From Aedes albopictus (taxonomy: Eukaryota > Arthropoda > Insecta > Diptera > Culicidae): DNA of 64,000 bases. The stretch is taken from assembly GCF_035046485.1 (NCBI RefSeq), contig NC_085138.1, positions 67,634,580-67,698,579 on the forward strand, in the 5' to 3' direction. Positions 33,800 to 44,388 of the stretch are shown here, one piece after another. The translations under genes and the position numbers were made by a program. Below the pieces are notes generated by a model. The model was not told the DNA's origin. It worked only from the letters and a program-made list of their open reading frames with translations, and ran no database searches. Numbering within the stretch: position 1 is the stretch's first letter; each line of letters opens with the position of its first letter.

Positions 33800-34299
33800 A
33801 TAAGGTTTTTTCAATCTTCAATCTTCTTTTGCCTCTAAAATTACTGCTCACAATTTGGGTGCGGCTGGATGAGCCCCCACTCTTCTCATTGCGATTGAAA
33901 TTTGAATGGAAAATTTCCATTTTCTGCTTTCTACCGTAAGGAGGTCAAATTTCACATGAATCGTGTTACCAATGATACTAAAATATAGCCTAAAGTGTGC
34001 TAAAAAACTTTGTCGAGGATCACAAAGTGATCTGTGATTGTGAATAATGTTAACCTTCTTCATGCATTTGCTGACGCTCACCCCGCTGCCGTAGTGAATA
34101 GAATTGTTGCTTTTTGAAAGTTAAAATTGTGCTTTTCTATATAAAATGATAATATAAAATGATTCAGGAACAGGAACATTTCGGCTAACGTCGATGGCAA
34201 TTTGGTTGCTATATCGAAATTGCAACTGAAATAGTCACACATATATAGCACCAAAGAAATCGTATTCATTGCACGAAACAGGCATATACAATACATACT
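33800..34299. repeat. Decayed repeat related to the 2208 foldback
   Basis: TTGCGATTGAAATTTGAATGG and AAAACTTTGTCGAGGATCACAAAG match one arm of the element at 2208-2913 in order. The ends are not preserved. Confidence 0.45.
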
Positions 34300-35412
34300 A
34301 AAGTGGAGGCCATATCGAAACATATATACGATTACTCCGATTCCATCCAACATAATTTACGATTTCTCGAAAAATTTCTACGACTTCGCCGATTTTATCC
34401 GTCTAAATATACGATTATGGATGATCTTATTACGATTGAGAGTACCAATATACGACTCAAGATTTTCAAATAAAAAAAAACAATTGGTGTTCAGTGGTAA
34501 TCGAACTTGGGTCCTTTGATTGAGAACTGTGCGTTATCTCTATTGGCTATATTGCCAAGTTGAAAATAGAGAGTTCAAAGTGAATGGCATGAAACGAATA
34601 AAAATTAGCATGATACGGTGCGAAAATTGTGGTGGGAGCGTTGTTGTTGTGCATTGAGTGGCACCAAAAGTGGTACCGTGCAAGAGGCCCGGAATTCACA
34701 TCGTTGTTGGAATCTATACATCACTTATTGTAAATCATCTGCTAGTATGAAAACCTATATATTTGGTTGAAATAATTACTACCATGGTTGGAATGTGTCA
34801 ACAACAACAAAAACACAAATTTGTGATGAATACTATTTTTTTCTTTTTCTCCATCATACAAATATGTAAACAAAACCATTTACGATTTCCGAGATTAAGA
34901 TTCGACTATTAAAAGTGTAGTAACAATCATATGCGACTGTAAAAATGAATATACGATTTCTACGATTTCATTCACTTGGTATACGACGCAAGTGTGACGC
35001 AAACGATCAATATACAACAATGTTATAGTTGTATACGATTTCACCGATTTTCATCATACCTTTAGGTAGCAAGCTCGATTTAGCAGATTCATATACGATG
35101 TGAAGCGACGATTTCCACGATTCAATGAAATCATATATACGATGCTAGCGAACTTGCAGCTTGACACTAAGAATGTATATGTTTTTCACGATTCTATCCG
35201 ATTTTGTGCGATCCTACCGATAATATCTCGCACCTTTTATGATCGGAGACGACTATATGAAACAAAATCGCAATTAAAATTTAATTTCGCATGAAATGCG
35301 ATTTTACGCAATCATTGACAACAAATATACATATTATTATACAATTCTGATTCAGTATATGAAAATATACGATTTTTTCCACACAATGATTTACGATATG
35401 TGGTTGGCTGGG
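34300..35412. mobile_element. TACGATT-rich element, right end seen
   Basis: About two dozen TATACGATT or ACGATTT motifs spread over 1.1 kb. The right end is GGTTGGCTGGG, the inverse of CCCAGCCAACC, which resembles the ends of the MITE at 36965. It also shares CTAAAGTGGAGGCCATAT with that MITE. The left end was not located. A weak tRNA-like stretch lies at 34,485-34,560 (minus). Confidence 0.55.
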
Positions 35413-35568
35413 ATTGTACTTGCCTCATAATATACAAATTCATGCAATGGCTGGCAAAGAAAGCCCTTCAATTAATAACTGTGGAAGTGCTCTAAGAACA
35501 CTACGTTGGAGAGAGGCACGCCAAGTTCCAGTGGGAACGTAGAGCCATACAGAAGAAGAAAAAGATTT
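35413..35568 (+). mobile_element. Feilai-like SINE, 3' part
   Basis: TTGCCTCATAATATACAAATT... GGCAAAGAAAGCCCTTCAAT... CTGTGGAAGTGCTC... ending AGAAGAAGAAAAAG. It matches the body of the copy at 36,153-36,405 in the opposite orientation. The tRNA-like head is missing. Confidence 0.8.
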
Positions 35569-36152
35569 CAAGGCTGTGTGGTCCCTCAAGGGGCCTAAAG
35601 TTGTCAAAAATAGTATGCGACTGAAAAACCCATGATATTTTTTTCGTCGAAAAAATGCGCTATTCTACTAAAACCAATGATTTTAGGATCCTAAAGGGCG
35701 AAAAATGTGCTTAGAATCGCGATCATATCTCTACTTTTTTGAGTTATTGACAAAAAACAATCGAAAAATCAGCATTTTTGATCATTTTTTAGATCCCGAA
35801 GTAACCCTGTTTTGTTCAATAGCTTAAAAACGGTACATTGTCACTAAGGGTATGCGGTATACCGAAAGATTTCGCCAAATACACCTCGAAACGAAATTCC
35901 GCGAAATTCCACGGAATTTACCTAGGCGAAATTTATGATTATGAATTTCGTTTCGTTTCGCCAAATTCTAAAAATTTCGTCTTCAAAAAATAGATTTTGA
36001 CGAAATCAAACGGAATTCAGCGGAATGTCTAAAAAGTTTCGAAAACAAATAAATAGTGTCAATGTCCACATCATCTATCGAAGATCTTGCTAATCTCAAG
36101 TTACTGAAAAGTGTTTAAAAAAAAATATCTCGAATTGCGAGAGACAATACAC

Positions 36153-36405
36153 TTCTTCTTCTTCTTTTTTGTGGCCCAACGTCCACACTGGGACTTGGCC
36201 TGCCTCGCTTCAACTTAGTGTTCTTTGAAGCACTTCCACAGTTATTAATTAAAGGGCTTTCTTTGCCTGCCATTGCATGATTTTGTACATTGTGAGGCAA
36301 GTACAATGATACACTATGCCGGGAAAATTTTCCTGACTGGAACGGGAATCGAACCCGCCGTCTCCAGATTGGCGACCCATAGCTTTAACCACTAGACAAA
36401 CTGGA
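36153..36405 (-). mobile_element. Feilai-like tRNA-derived SINE, full length
   Basis: On the minus strand: head CTCCAGTTTGTCTAGTGGTT (box A), GGCGGGTTCGATTCCCG (box B), body with TGTGGAAGTGCTTC and CCAGTGTGGACGTTG, then a (GAA)n tail. Near-identical GRCAATACACT flanks it (36,143-36,153 and 36,406-36,416). The head-body-tail order fits my memory of Aedes Feilai. Confidence 0.85.
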
Positions 36406-36419
36406 GGCAATACACTCTT

Positions 36420-36964
36420 AGGTTCTATAATAAAAACACAAAAAATCTCGAATATATTTCTTATCTTGGACCTACCATCAAGATCTTGCTCGATAGGTAT
36501 GCTTTCCACATTTGCGGTATGCTGGACCATACTTAATATTTTGGATAAATTTTCTGATGGAACCAAATGCAGAAAAACTCGGGTTTAGTTCCTGTCTTCA
36601 GTTTAGATTCCAAAAAGAAATTTTTAGCAGAGTAATGGAGAATATTGGGGTAGAATGATGGAGAGTGTATGATGCTCTAGCAAAAGTTCTAAGAAAACAT
36701 GGAAGCTCTCCCAGGATATGTTTCTAGAAAAAAAAATGAAAATCCCAGAAGAAATCGATTGAGACAAATTCATTAGAATGTTTGATACGTGCACATGTTT
36801 CTGGAGAAACCCTTTTCCAGGAAATTTCCAGTGGAAGTCTTGAAAGAATTTTGCCATCAAATCTGTATCAAGAAGCGTTTTACACGGTTAAACTCTTATT
36901 TCTTTTGCTGATAAGAAATTTCGTTGAATTCCATGTTCGTCCTTTTGTTTTTCATAAAACTCTT
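36420..36964. repeat. Degenerate TCCAGGAAATTTCC-like tract
   Basis: Loose repeats such as CCAGGAAATTTCCAGTGGAAG, like those at 56,290-57,300. No coding sequence is supported. Confidence 0.4.
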
Positions 36965-37119
36965 CCCAGCCAACACGAAGTCTTGTATGATGTTGTATAG
37001 GATGCTAAAGTGGAGGCCATATGCGTACCTGCTTCCATTTAACCGCGTGTAAAGTGTACGCATATCGCCTCCACTTTAGCATCCTATTCAACATCATATG
37101 CGATCGTGTGTTGACTGGG
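36965..37119. mobile_element. 155-bp palindromic MITE
   Basis: Inverted ends CCCAGCCAACACGA and CCCAGTCAACACACGA; inner arms with CTAAAGTGGAGGCCATATGC. Possible TT duplication. Confidence 0.75.
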
Positions 37120-37367
37120 TTCTTAAATGAGAAAGTTTGCAGACGCTGAAAGGAGTACTTTAGCGATATTTCGATGAATTTAAGAAAATACTGTAGAATA
37201 ATATTAGGGGAATCCTAAATCATGTTTTTTTAATTGTTAAATTTCTAAAATATGTTCAGCTGAAGACATCGATGTAGGAGTTTGTAGCGGAGTTCTTCAA
37301 GTATGTCAAGTGGAAAGTATGGAAAGTAGGAATTCATACCAACATTTTTTGAAAATGTCAAAAGGTT

Positions 37368-37410
37368 TTTGCCCTGGGCTGAAAATCTCATTAATAAAGA
37401 TAATAATAAT
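37368..37410 (+). mobile_element. 43-bp non-LTR tail insertion
   Basis: TTTGCCCTGGGCTGAAAATC... AATAAAGATAATAATAAT, flanked by perfect 15-bp duplications AAATGTCAAAAGGTT (37353-37367, 37411-37425). It is an extreme 5' truncation with an (AAT)n tail. Confidence 0.85.
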
Positions 37411-37499
37411 AAATGTCAAAAGGTTGGATGAGCACAACAAACTCTAACATCGCTGTGTGCGCATCCTACTTTTATACTTAATTTCGGCAAAAAATACGC

Positions 37500-37755
37500 T
37501 TGTTAGCTGCAGCATGGATTTCATCAGATTATTCACCAACATACTCTGGGCTGGTGGTATTACGTGGGACTTTGGTTTTCTTCAACTGTTGTAACAGAAT
37601 GTTCAGCCCTAGGTTAGTTGATTTCGGAACCCATAGTCTTAAATCGAAAGACCTGAAGGTAGAATTCACACTTAAAAAGTCTTTTGGGAGTTGTATTTGA
37701 TCCCTGGTCCTCGGTGAAAAGGGCATGCACTTTAACCATCACACCAGGTCCATTA
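37500..37755 (-). mobile_element. Possible tRNA-derived SINE
   Basis: On the minus strand GACCTGGTGTGATGGTTAAAG (box A) and a degenerate box B (CAGGGATCAAAT). The body is unrelated to the Feilai-like copies. Confidence 0.5.
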
Positions 37756-38545
37756 TAGTCCAGATCTATCTGGTAGAATTCTTGTCCATATACCTAGAGA
37801 TGATTGTGTTATATTTTTCGAATTTTAAGTTTGCGGATGCCTTCATATTTGATGAGTATGCATACATTTCTTAAGTATTCTTTTTAATTTCTATATGAGC
37901 TTTACTGGGCATTTTCTAATGAATTAAATTATCTATCAATTTTGGGTTTAGATTTGAAACTTTCTCCAGAAGGTACGCCATTCAACAAAGCTTAAATGGT
38001 TAACATCTGGCTGACGTTTCCTTCTCATTGCTACAGGTTTCTGATAAACAATCGGCATGAGAGCATCTTATAGCATAGTTACATTATTGAAGTGCTCTTG
38101 TTAAGTCATTGGAGCAATCTTATTGGGTTATTGGTGTAATTATAAAAAATTTCAATACATGTCGCAAAAAAATTGTTAAACAATGAATGCCGCTGTAGCA
38201 AAAGAAGCAAGGGGATGACAATATTTATGGAAATGCACTTCGCGCCACCACAAACACGCAGTATCAATTCGCACAAAATTGATGTATCTGCAAAATTCCG
38301 CGGAACTTTTTCGAAAATTTCGTTTCGTTTCGAAAAATACCGAGTAAATTCGGATTTCGTATCGATCTCACGAAACATTTTTGAATTTCGTTTCGTTTCG
38401 TACCGCATCGTATCAGAAATTTCATATTTCGTTTCGTTTCGTTTCGCTTTGAAAAAATCCCATACCGCATACCCTTAATTGACACATATTGCCCATTTTA
38501 CAGGCATTTTTACTTGATTTGCTGGTATGTCTAAACATACTGGAA

Positions 38546-38690
38546 TAAATTTGTAATTAGAAGGCACGAAATGTTGCTAATTGACAAATTGAGAGATGAA
38601 ATATGTGAAAAATCGTGTTCTGGTGGGATTCGAACCCACGTCTCCGTGTTCGCTAGACCGGCACTTTAACCAACTAAGCCACAGAACAAG
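38546..38690 (-). mobile_element. tRNA-derived SINE, head-to-head copy 1
   Basis: The minus-strand head has GGCTTAGTTGGTTAAAGTGC and GTGGGTTCGAATCCCACC. The body CAATTTGTCAATTAGCAACA is shared with 39082-39235. The two copies point away from each other. Confidence 0.8.
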
Positions 38691-38805
38691 AACGAGCTCT
38701 CGACGCATACTAATTAGACATCAGCAGACAAACTGCCTGATGGCTAGATATGCGGAGTGCGAGAGTAAGTCTCGGCTTCATAAAAAAATATTCGCTCTCA
38801 CTTGG

Positions 38806-38968
38806 GGCCGTTCATAAACCACGTAGACTTTTTGGGGGGAGGAGGGGGTCTTGCCAAAGTCTACGCTCCATACAAATTTATATTTTTTTTTGTATGGACA
38901 AAATTCTACGAGGGGGAGGGGGGGTCTGAGATGACCAAATTTTCGTCTACGTGGTTTATGAAAAGCCC
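38806..38968. mobile_element. Palindromic MITE, TTCATAAACCACGTAGAC ends
   Basis: Inverted GTTCATAAACCACGTAGAC and TTTCATAAACCACGTAGAC, with inner GGGGGAGGGGGGGTC tracts and matching arms around CCATACAAATTTATA. It lies between two head-to-head SINEs. Confidence 0.8.
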
Positions 38969-39081
38969 ATTTGTAGATAGTGGTCACAAACAGGAGCCGA
39001 AAGAGAGATGAGTTTGTGAAATAGGAGTGTTCACGGTGCGGCTTCGGAGTCAGTTTGGCTTTCTATTCCGCAGAATCATTA

Positions 39082-39235
39082 CTTGTTCTGTTGCTTAGTT
39101 GGTTAAAGCGCCGGTCTAGCGAATACGGAGTCGTGGGTTCGAATCCCACCAGAACGCGATATCTTTCACAAATTTCATCTCTCAATTTGTCAATTAGCAA
39201 CATTTCGTGCCTTCTAATTACAAGTTTTTCCAGTA
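39082..39235 (+). mobile_element. tRNA-derived SINE, head-to-head copy 2
   Basis: Head: GTTCTG...GCTTAGTTGGTTAAAGC, then GTGGGTTCGAATCCCACCAG. The acceptor-like and T arms pair well, but the anticodon arm does not fold cleanly. The body CATTTCGTGCCTTCTAATTA follows, so this is a SINE rather than a working tRNA gene. Confidence 0.8.
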
Positions 39236-39340
39236 AACTTAAAAACGAGTGAGATATCGCAATTCTAAGCACATTTTTCGCCCTTTAGGGTTCTAAAAGC
39301 ATTGATTTTAATAGAATAGCGCATTTTTTCGAGGAAAAAA

Positions 39341-39393
39341 GGGACGAACCAGCCAAGGGCTGAAGTCTCTATAATAAAGCTAAATCAATCAAA
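39341..39393 (+). mobile_element. 53-bp non-LTR tail insertion
   Basis: GGGACGAACCAGCCAAGGGC...AATAAAGCTAAATCAATC, the same 3' end as 3971-4035. It lies between 12-bp duplications TCGAGGAAAAAA (39329-39340) and TCGACGAAAAAA (39394-39405). The left foldback arm lacks it, which shows the empty site. Confidence 0.85.
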
Positions 39394-39499
39394 TCGACGA
39401 AAAAAACATGTTTTTTTAGTCCCATACTATTTTTGACAGCTTCAGGCCCCTTGAGGGATCACATAGCCTTGAGATGCGGACTTCAAATTTTAACATGAT

Positions 39500-40600
39500 C
39501 ATTTCTTAGCTAAATCGATATTTTTCCAGCAACGAACTTATAACATTTCCAATTTTTGCAAAATTAAGGACAGCCTAGTGTATAGCCCTATGCCTTAACT
39601 TAATTGATTAAATTGCCAGTTACTTGCCTCAAAACTGTTTTTTACTATTGACGCAAATTTCATTTTGCATAACGTGATAGAGTGATAGTAATGAGTAGTC
39701 AGCGCAGAGAAAGAGAGAATGCCACAGATATAGATTCATCCATACTTTTCGCTAGCATGCCCCACTGTAATCCAGCCCAAGACGACGACAGCCCATTGGT
39801 AAGGGATGAGTTTTTCGAACTACATACTACTGGCTTCCCTTTCAGCTCTGTTCCATATCTGAACATCAAACGAAGGCGCGCGTCCGGCCAGACAGCAACC
39901 CTAGAAGATCCCATTGTGTGCATGATAGCGAGCTCGATCTCGTTAAGTGATGGGATGAACGTTTTTCCCATTCAACCCGCCGCCATGGCCATAGATATGG
40001 GAACCGGACTCGAAAGGTTCGAAACAAACAAAAATATAGCCATATGTGTGTCTGGCAGAAAGTTCCAAATGGTAAGAACTTCCGGCCGTGTCTGGTGGCA
40101 CTAAACGGTCCTTCGGAAATGAATGGAAATCGGAAGGACATTGGAAACAAAATGAGATGAATCTATCAGGTTTTCAATAATGGGGGGAACACGTGTGACG
40201 GATTTTTTCTTTAGTTTATTTTGAGGGTCCTGTTTTTGTTACTAATCATTAATTTGCAGTACGCCGAGCAAAGCAGGATAAAACGTTAGCTATTTCAAGA
40301 AGATTTGTTCAACGACAAGAATTCATGGAAATTGAAATGATGTTGCTCCACTTCAGCTCAACAGTTTAATACTTTTCTCTGTATTAAAGGTTAACCCCGA
40401 AAGTTGAGAAGTGTATTTACCGTTCACATGATGCGCACACTTCTAGGCAACCACTCCGTTCCAACAATTCAAAATCAAATCCATCAGTTGCCACTCTCTG
40501 AGCCAGCAACAGCCATGCCATGCCAGCAACTGGCTAACTTTTTCGTGGTTTGCCTGGCAAAACAGTTTCATAAAATGAAAAGTTTTGTACCACCAGCACC
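39500..40600. other. Low-copy-looking region, no gene named
   Basis: A 140-codon frame (39682-40104, +) overlaps open frames on the other strand. None resembles a known protein, so I do not call a gene. Confidence 0.3.
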
Positions 40601-40609
40601 ACTTTTGGA

Positions 40610-40927
40610 TTGAAAAATATTCTCGATTACCGTGCCAAACCTCCCCTGACCTGTCGTCCACTCTCAGATCACGCACGTGCCCGGAAAATCAGGCACCATA
40701 TGCTTTGCACCATCACAACTGGTGCAAAGCACACCCAAAGCACTCTCCAGCACAGCGCAGCGTTAAAAGCAAAATGCACAAAACTAAATCCACCTCTCGA
40801 GCAAGCCCGAATGGAAAAGCAGAACAAATCCTTTTTCCTGGGAATAGCTCCCAGTGCAGACAAGCAGAAGGCCAAATACGAAGTGGACGATAGTGGTGTG
40901 ATGAGTGACGGTCCGGCCTCATTCTAA
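40610..40927 (+). CDS. Coding-like exon, function unknown
   Basis: A 105-codon frame ending at TAA, in sequence without repeat features. The last third (KQNKSFFLGIAP, then KYEVDDSGVMSDG) has balanced, hydrophilic composition and looks like a natural C-terminus. A good splice acceptor (pyrimidine-rich, then CTCTCAG at 40,661-40,667) lies within the frame, so the real exon could start at 40,668 and the apparent ATG at 40,610 may be irrelevant. I do not recognise a family. Chance openness is a real alternative. Confidence 0.3.
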   Translation: MKNILDYRAKPPLTCRPLSDHARARKIRHHMLCTITTGAKHTQSTLQHSAALKAKCTKLNPPLEQARMEKQNKSFFLGIAPSADKQKAKYEVDDSGVMSDGPASF

Positions 40928-40929
40928 CT

Positions 40930-41195
40930 AAACTGACCACTACTATCCGCAAAACTATACAAGTCATATTGAGGTGGCGTCCATTTATTGCGTTACGCTG
41001 AAATTCGTAGTCTTTAAACTTTTCCATTGTCACTTTTGAAAGTTTATAACCAATTTCATAACGTAAATTTCAGTTTAAAATTTAAAAGCCATGATGAAAC
41101 CAATGATTCTAATGGAGCCAGCCGCGGTTTTTATGATGGAAAATATGTGAATCGCTACGCTGAACCATGTACACCCATACTCTCTCCCAACAGTG
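40930..41195. other. No feature recognised
   Basis: Nothing supported on either strand. Confidence 0.3.
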
Positions 41196-41203
41196 TTACG
41201 TAG

Positions 41204-41606
41204 CAAGGTTGCGACCATTCATTTGCAAAGATTTACATTCATTTGATATTATCTCAGTTCAGAAGCATGCTATCGAAAAACAATGTATGGATGAATTTAA
41301 CCTTGTAGTTTTATCTGAAAGTTTGTCGAATAACATTGGGGTCGCAAACGTATACCAAAGTCGTGAGCGAGCTGTGAAGGCAACTCTCCACTCGGTGAAT
41401 GTAAATTTCATTCACGCTGTGGAAAGTTGCCTTCACAGCTCGCTCACGACTTTGGAATGCGTGTGCGACCCCAATGTTATTCGACAAACTTTCAGATAAA
41501 ACTACAAGGTTAAATTCATCCATACATTGTTTTTCGATAGCATGCTTCTAAACTGAGATAATAGCAAATGAATGGAAATCTTTGCAAATGAATGGTTGCA
41601 ACCTTG
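41204..41606. mobile_element. 403-bp hAT MITE, near-perfect palindrome
   Basis: Ends CAAGGTTGCGACCATTCATT and CAAGGTTGCAACCATTCATT. Perfect 8-bp duplications TTACGTAG at 41196-41203 and 41607-41614. The arms match inversely over nearly their whole length (about 195 bp each), with few differences, which suggests a recent copy. Confidence 0.92.
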
Positions 41607-41614
41607 TTACGTAG

Positions 41615-42540
41615 TTTTTGGAAGGTACAATAGAGGTGATCTCCTCCATGAATAAGTACAGTGGTGCACTCAACGATGTTTGACATGCTAATAACCATCA
41701 GTCCCGTATTGCGTTTCTGCCTGAGGAATAATAATGAAAGTGACAATGATGCATTACTCAGAATGCCGGCAATGCCTCCCGTGGATTTGGAACTGTGCGA
41801 GGTAAAATTTGAATAAATCCGCTTTGATTTGCTTTAATCTGTGGTACACACTTAATTCAGATTGTCGATGTATCAGCTTCAGGCTCCAGAAGAAGCAGTG
41901 GTCAAAAAAGTAGATAAGGTTGTTTATCTTTTTAACCGATACTTAATTGTACATATATTGATCAGTTCCGCCCCAAAGTGGCATCCTAATTTTTTTTTTA
42001 TTTTGTAGTAAGTTAGCTAATAATTTGAATTTTTTGAACAAAATTCTGTCACATGATTTCATGGAGATCCACTGGGTTTTTTTTTTATCCATGTTCTTTA
42101 TTTGTAGGGCTCAATTGTTTTATCAAAAACTTTACGGAGCCAACAAGCCATGCAACAAGCTTTTTAAATAATTTGTTATTCTAGGTCTACAATTGGCTTC
42201 TTTAGCGGTGTTGAGATAATTCCATTTTCAGAATCTGCATGCAAAACTGAGCCGAAATCCAAATTTTCATGAATTTTGGTGCCCGGGAACCTATTTAAAA
42301 ATCAGTTTGAAGTTTGTATGGGAGCGATTTGTCGAATCACCCCTCGTCGCATTTTGTACTGGGCAGAACTTTCAAGCAGTTGGCCAGCTGTCAAAAGGTG
42401 ATTTTGAAAAATCTCTTCGAAAGCGATTTTAGGTACCAAAATGAAGTTCTAAAAATCTGAAAAAAATCATGGTGGTTCAGAAAAAGGTGCTCTTTCGTAT
42501 AAAATGAAAAAATCAATAAATTTTTCTTAATTTAAAAACC
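41615..42540. other. No gene recognised
   Basis: AT-rich. It includes phrases such as CAGCTGTCAAAAGGTGATTTT that look repetitive, but no boundary was found. Confidence 0.3.
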
Positions 42541-42554
42541 CAATTGAAAAAAAA

Positions 42555-43514
42555 CTAATAGTTCATTTTTCGCGCACTTTTTCTTGGTTGCGAGCCTGAA
42601 GCAGATCCCGATGCCGCAAATTGAGCTCGCCGCTGTTTCGCCTGTAGATTTTCCATTACAACCTGGATAGCTTGCGCAACCTCTGCCAGTGTGGGTACTT
42701 TACTCTTCCATGGTTTATCCTCTTTCTCAGAAATTCCTACTTCCTCGCAAACACCCGCCTGCGTCGATTCCTCGTGCTCTTTATCCGATGATTGGTTGAA
42801 ACTTTCTTCCAGTACTTCTATAAGGTCATCGGTAAGAGCTACCGATGGGGCCCGCTCCACTGCCGAATCTTCATTCCCAGCTACAATTCCGGCATACGAA
42901 ACTGCCTTTTCCTGCTTTTTCTTCTTTAACTGGTTCCGATCCTGGCGCTGTGGACACGAATCCTTCCGATGTCCCGTTCCCTGGCATTGGAAGCACGTGT
43001 CCTTGAGTCCGTCGTAGAAAACGTTTCCTTTCCAATCGGCAACATCGAGGCACGGAGGAATAGATTTCAGAACCTCCATGTACACCCCGCGTACTCCAGT
43101 AAACATGTGGCTAAGTCCCAATTCGAGGGAAAATTTCTCACGGATGACTCGCTCCACTTTTCCAAAATCAATAAGCACCAGTGACAGGCGCTCGTTGTTC
43201 ACCTCCGGGGGCAAATCAAACACGCGGACTTATGTAACGTTCGTACCCGCGATTGTCATTCGTACTTGAACCGTCTTTCCACTTGAATACGTGAATGCTC
43301 TTGAATCCTGGTTGTTCTTCAGTGCATCATTCATTGCTTCCAACGAAGCGAATTTGATAAAAAGCGATCGCTCGTATGCCGTCTTATACGCACTTTCCAT
43401 CTGCGGCACATCCGCATCCAGCTGCTTAACAAAATTAGAAATTTCGTTCCATGACGGCCGTGGGCTCCCCGGCGGGAAACGAAACTGTACGGTATTGACA
43501 ACCTTCTTGCACAT
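42555..43514 (-). pseudogene. Retroelement ORF1 (gag-like) with one stop
   Basis: Nucleic-acid-binding ORF1 of a retrotransposon, about 320 codons on the minus strand. The first 95 residues (QFRFPPGSPRPSW) and the next 100 (FDLPPEVNNERL) resemble the RRM-like halves of L1/Tx1-type ORF1. A single zinc knuckle (CFQCQGTGHRKDSC) follows, then an acidic and Lys-rich tail (RKSARKMNY). One in-frame TAA at about 43,227, between GTNVT and VRVFD, is the only break. No ORF2 follows on the 3' side, where a T-rich stretch begins. The 5' leader extends to at least 43,663 and continues beyond the insertion at 43672. Confidence 0.75.
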
Positions 43515-44388
43515 TTCGTTTAATAATTACCGCTTCTGCACACACCACCGACGAGCGAGGACAAAGGCCGATGAAACGAAGCGCGCGTGATTACAGCTTT
43601 CTATACTGCACCAGCTGCAGAGGATAAAAACACTATCCAACGAGTGCGATTTCACACGCGTCTGCTCCGGAGGGTTACGTTCAAAAGGCTGAATTTCGAA
43701 AGACTGAAATAACATAAGGCTGAAAGACGAAAGGCTGAAAAAACAAAAGGCTGAATGCATCAAAAGGCTGAAAAAACATAAGGCTGAAATAGTGATCCGA
43801 CTAGTTATTAAACTCATCAGCCTAAAGGCTAACCTCAACACTAACAGCTCAGACAAACAGATCATTCTCATTGGGAATAATTACATACATTCATTGACTT
43901 TACGATCTATTTGAATATTTGCTTGTAAGTCGATTACCCAGCCGTGTCACTCGCATAGGTTTTGCTTGAGCTTGACGATTGTTCATCCTACCAGCGGCGT
44001 CATAATGTAACACACTTAAAATAATTTACACAAATGCAAATTACGCGGAAGAAATACAAGGTAATGAATAATATTGTACGGTATTGGTCACCCAAAACGC
44101 AATGGTTTCTTCGGTACTTTCAGGTCTTCAAGTTAGTCTATGGTCCTACATTAGAATAACTAGCCACAGAAGTCCAATGTCGCGACTGTTCGTGTGACTA
44201 ACATCTAGTTTGTCATGCTCTTACAGCGTCATTAGGGGTACTATAAGTGTCAAATAAATTTTGTTTACCAAAACAAAAGATCCTCTACGCGATGGACACT
44301 TACAAACAATCAATTATGACAATTAAAGTTGTTAATATAATTGAATAGGAAAAGCGACTACAGCGCCATTGGAGTTCTAGTGTATTTC

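Larger units (their letters stand above)
35847..38475. mobile_element. 2.6-kb TA-flanked element, GAAACGAAATT motifs
   Basis: Inverted ends AGGGTATGCGGTAT, with TA at 35845-35846 and 38476-38477. Both subterminal regions are dense in TTTCGTTTCG and CGGAATTT motifs (35,870-36,010 and 38,290-38,455). The interior holds a SINE, a MITE and a 43-bp retroelement tail. No transposase. Confidence 0.8.
35569..39471. mobile_element. 3.9-kb composite foldback
   Basis: Inverted ends CAAGGCTGTGTGGTCCCTCA (35569) and CAAGGCTATGTGATCCCTCA (39471), with arms of about 200 bp that include GGCGAAAAATGTGCTTAGAAT. The middle is filled by later insertions: the TA-flanked element 35847-38475, two SINEs, a MITE and a 53-bp retroelement tail. 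No duplication could be fixed. Confidence 0.75.

Noticed and set aside
34485..34560. tRNA-like head on the minus strand
   Set aside because: Only a weak box B (AAGTTCGATTA) and a poor box A; too uncertain for its own entry.
39082..39160. Possible functional tRNA gene
   Set aside because: The acceptor and T arms look good, but the anticodon arm does not fold cleanly. A SINE body follows, shared with an inverse copy at 38546.
39682..40104. 140-codon open frame as a gene
   Set aside because: The opposite strand is also open over much of it, and neither product resembles a known protein.
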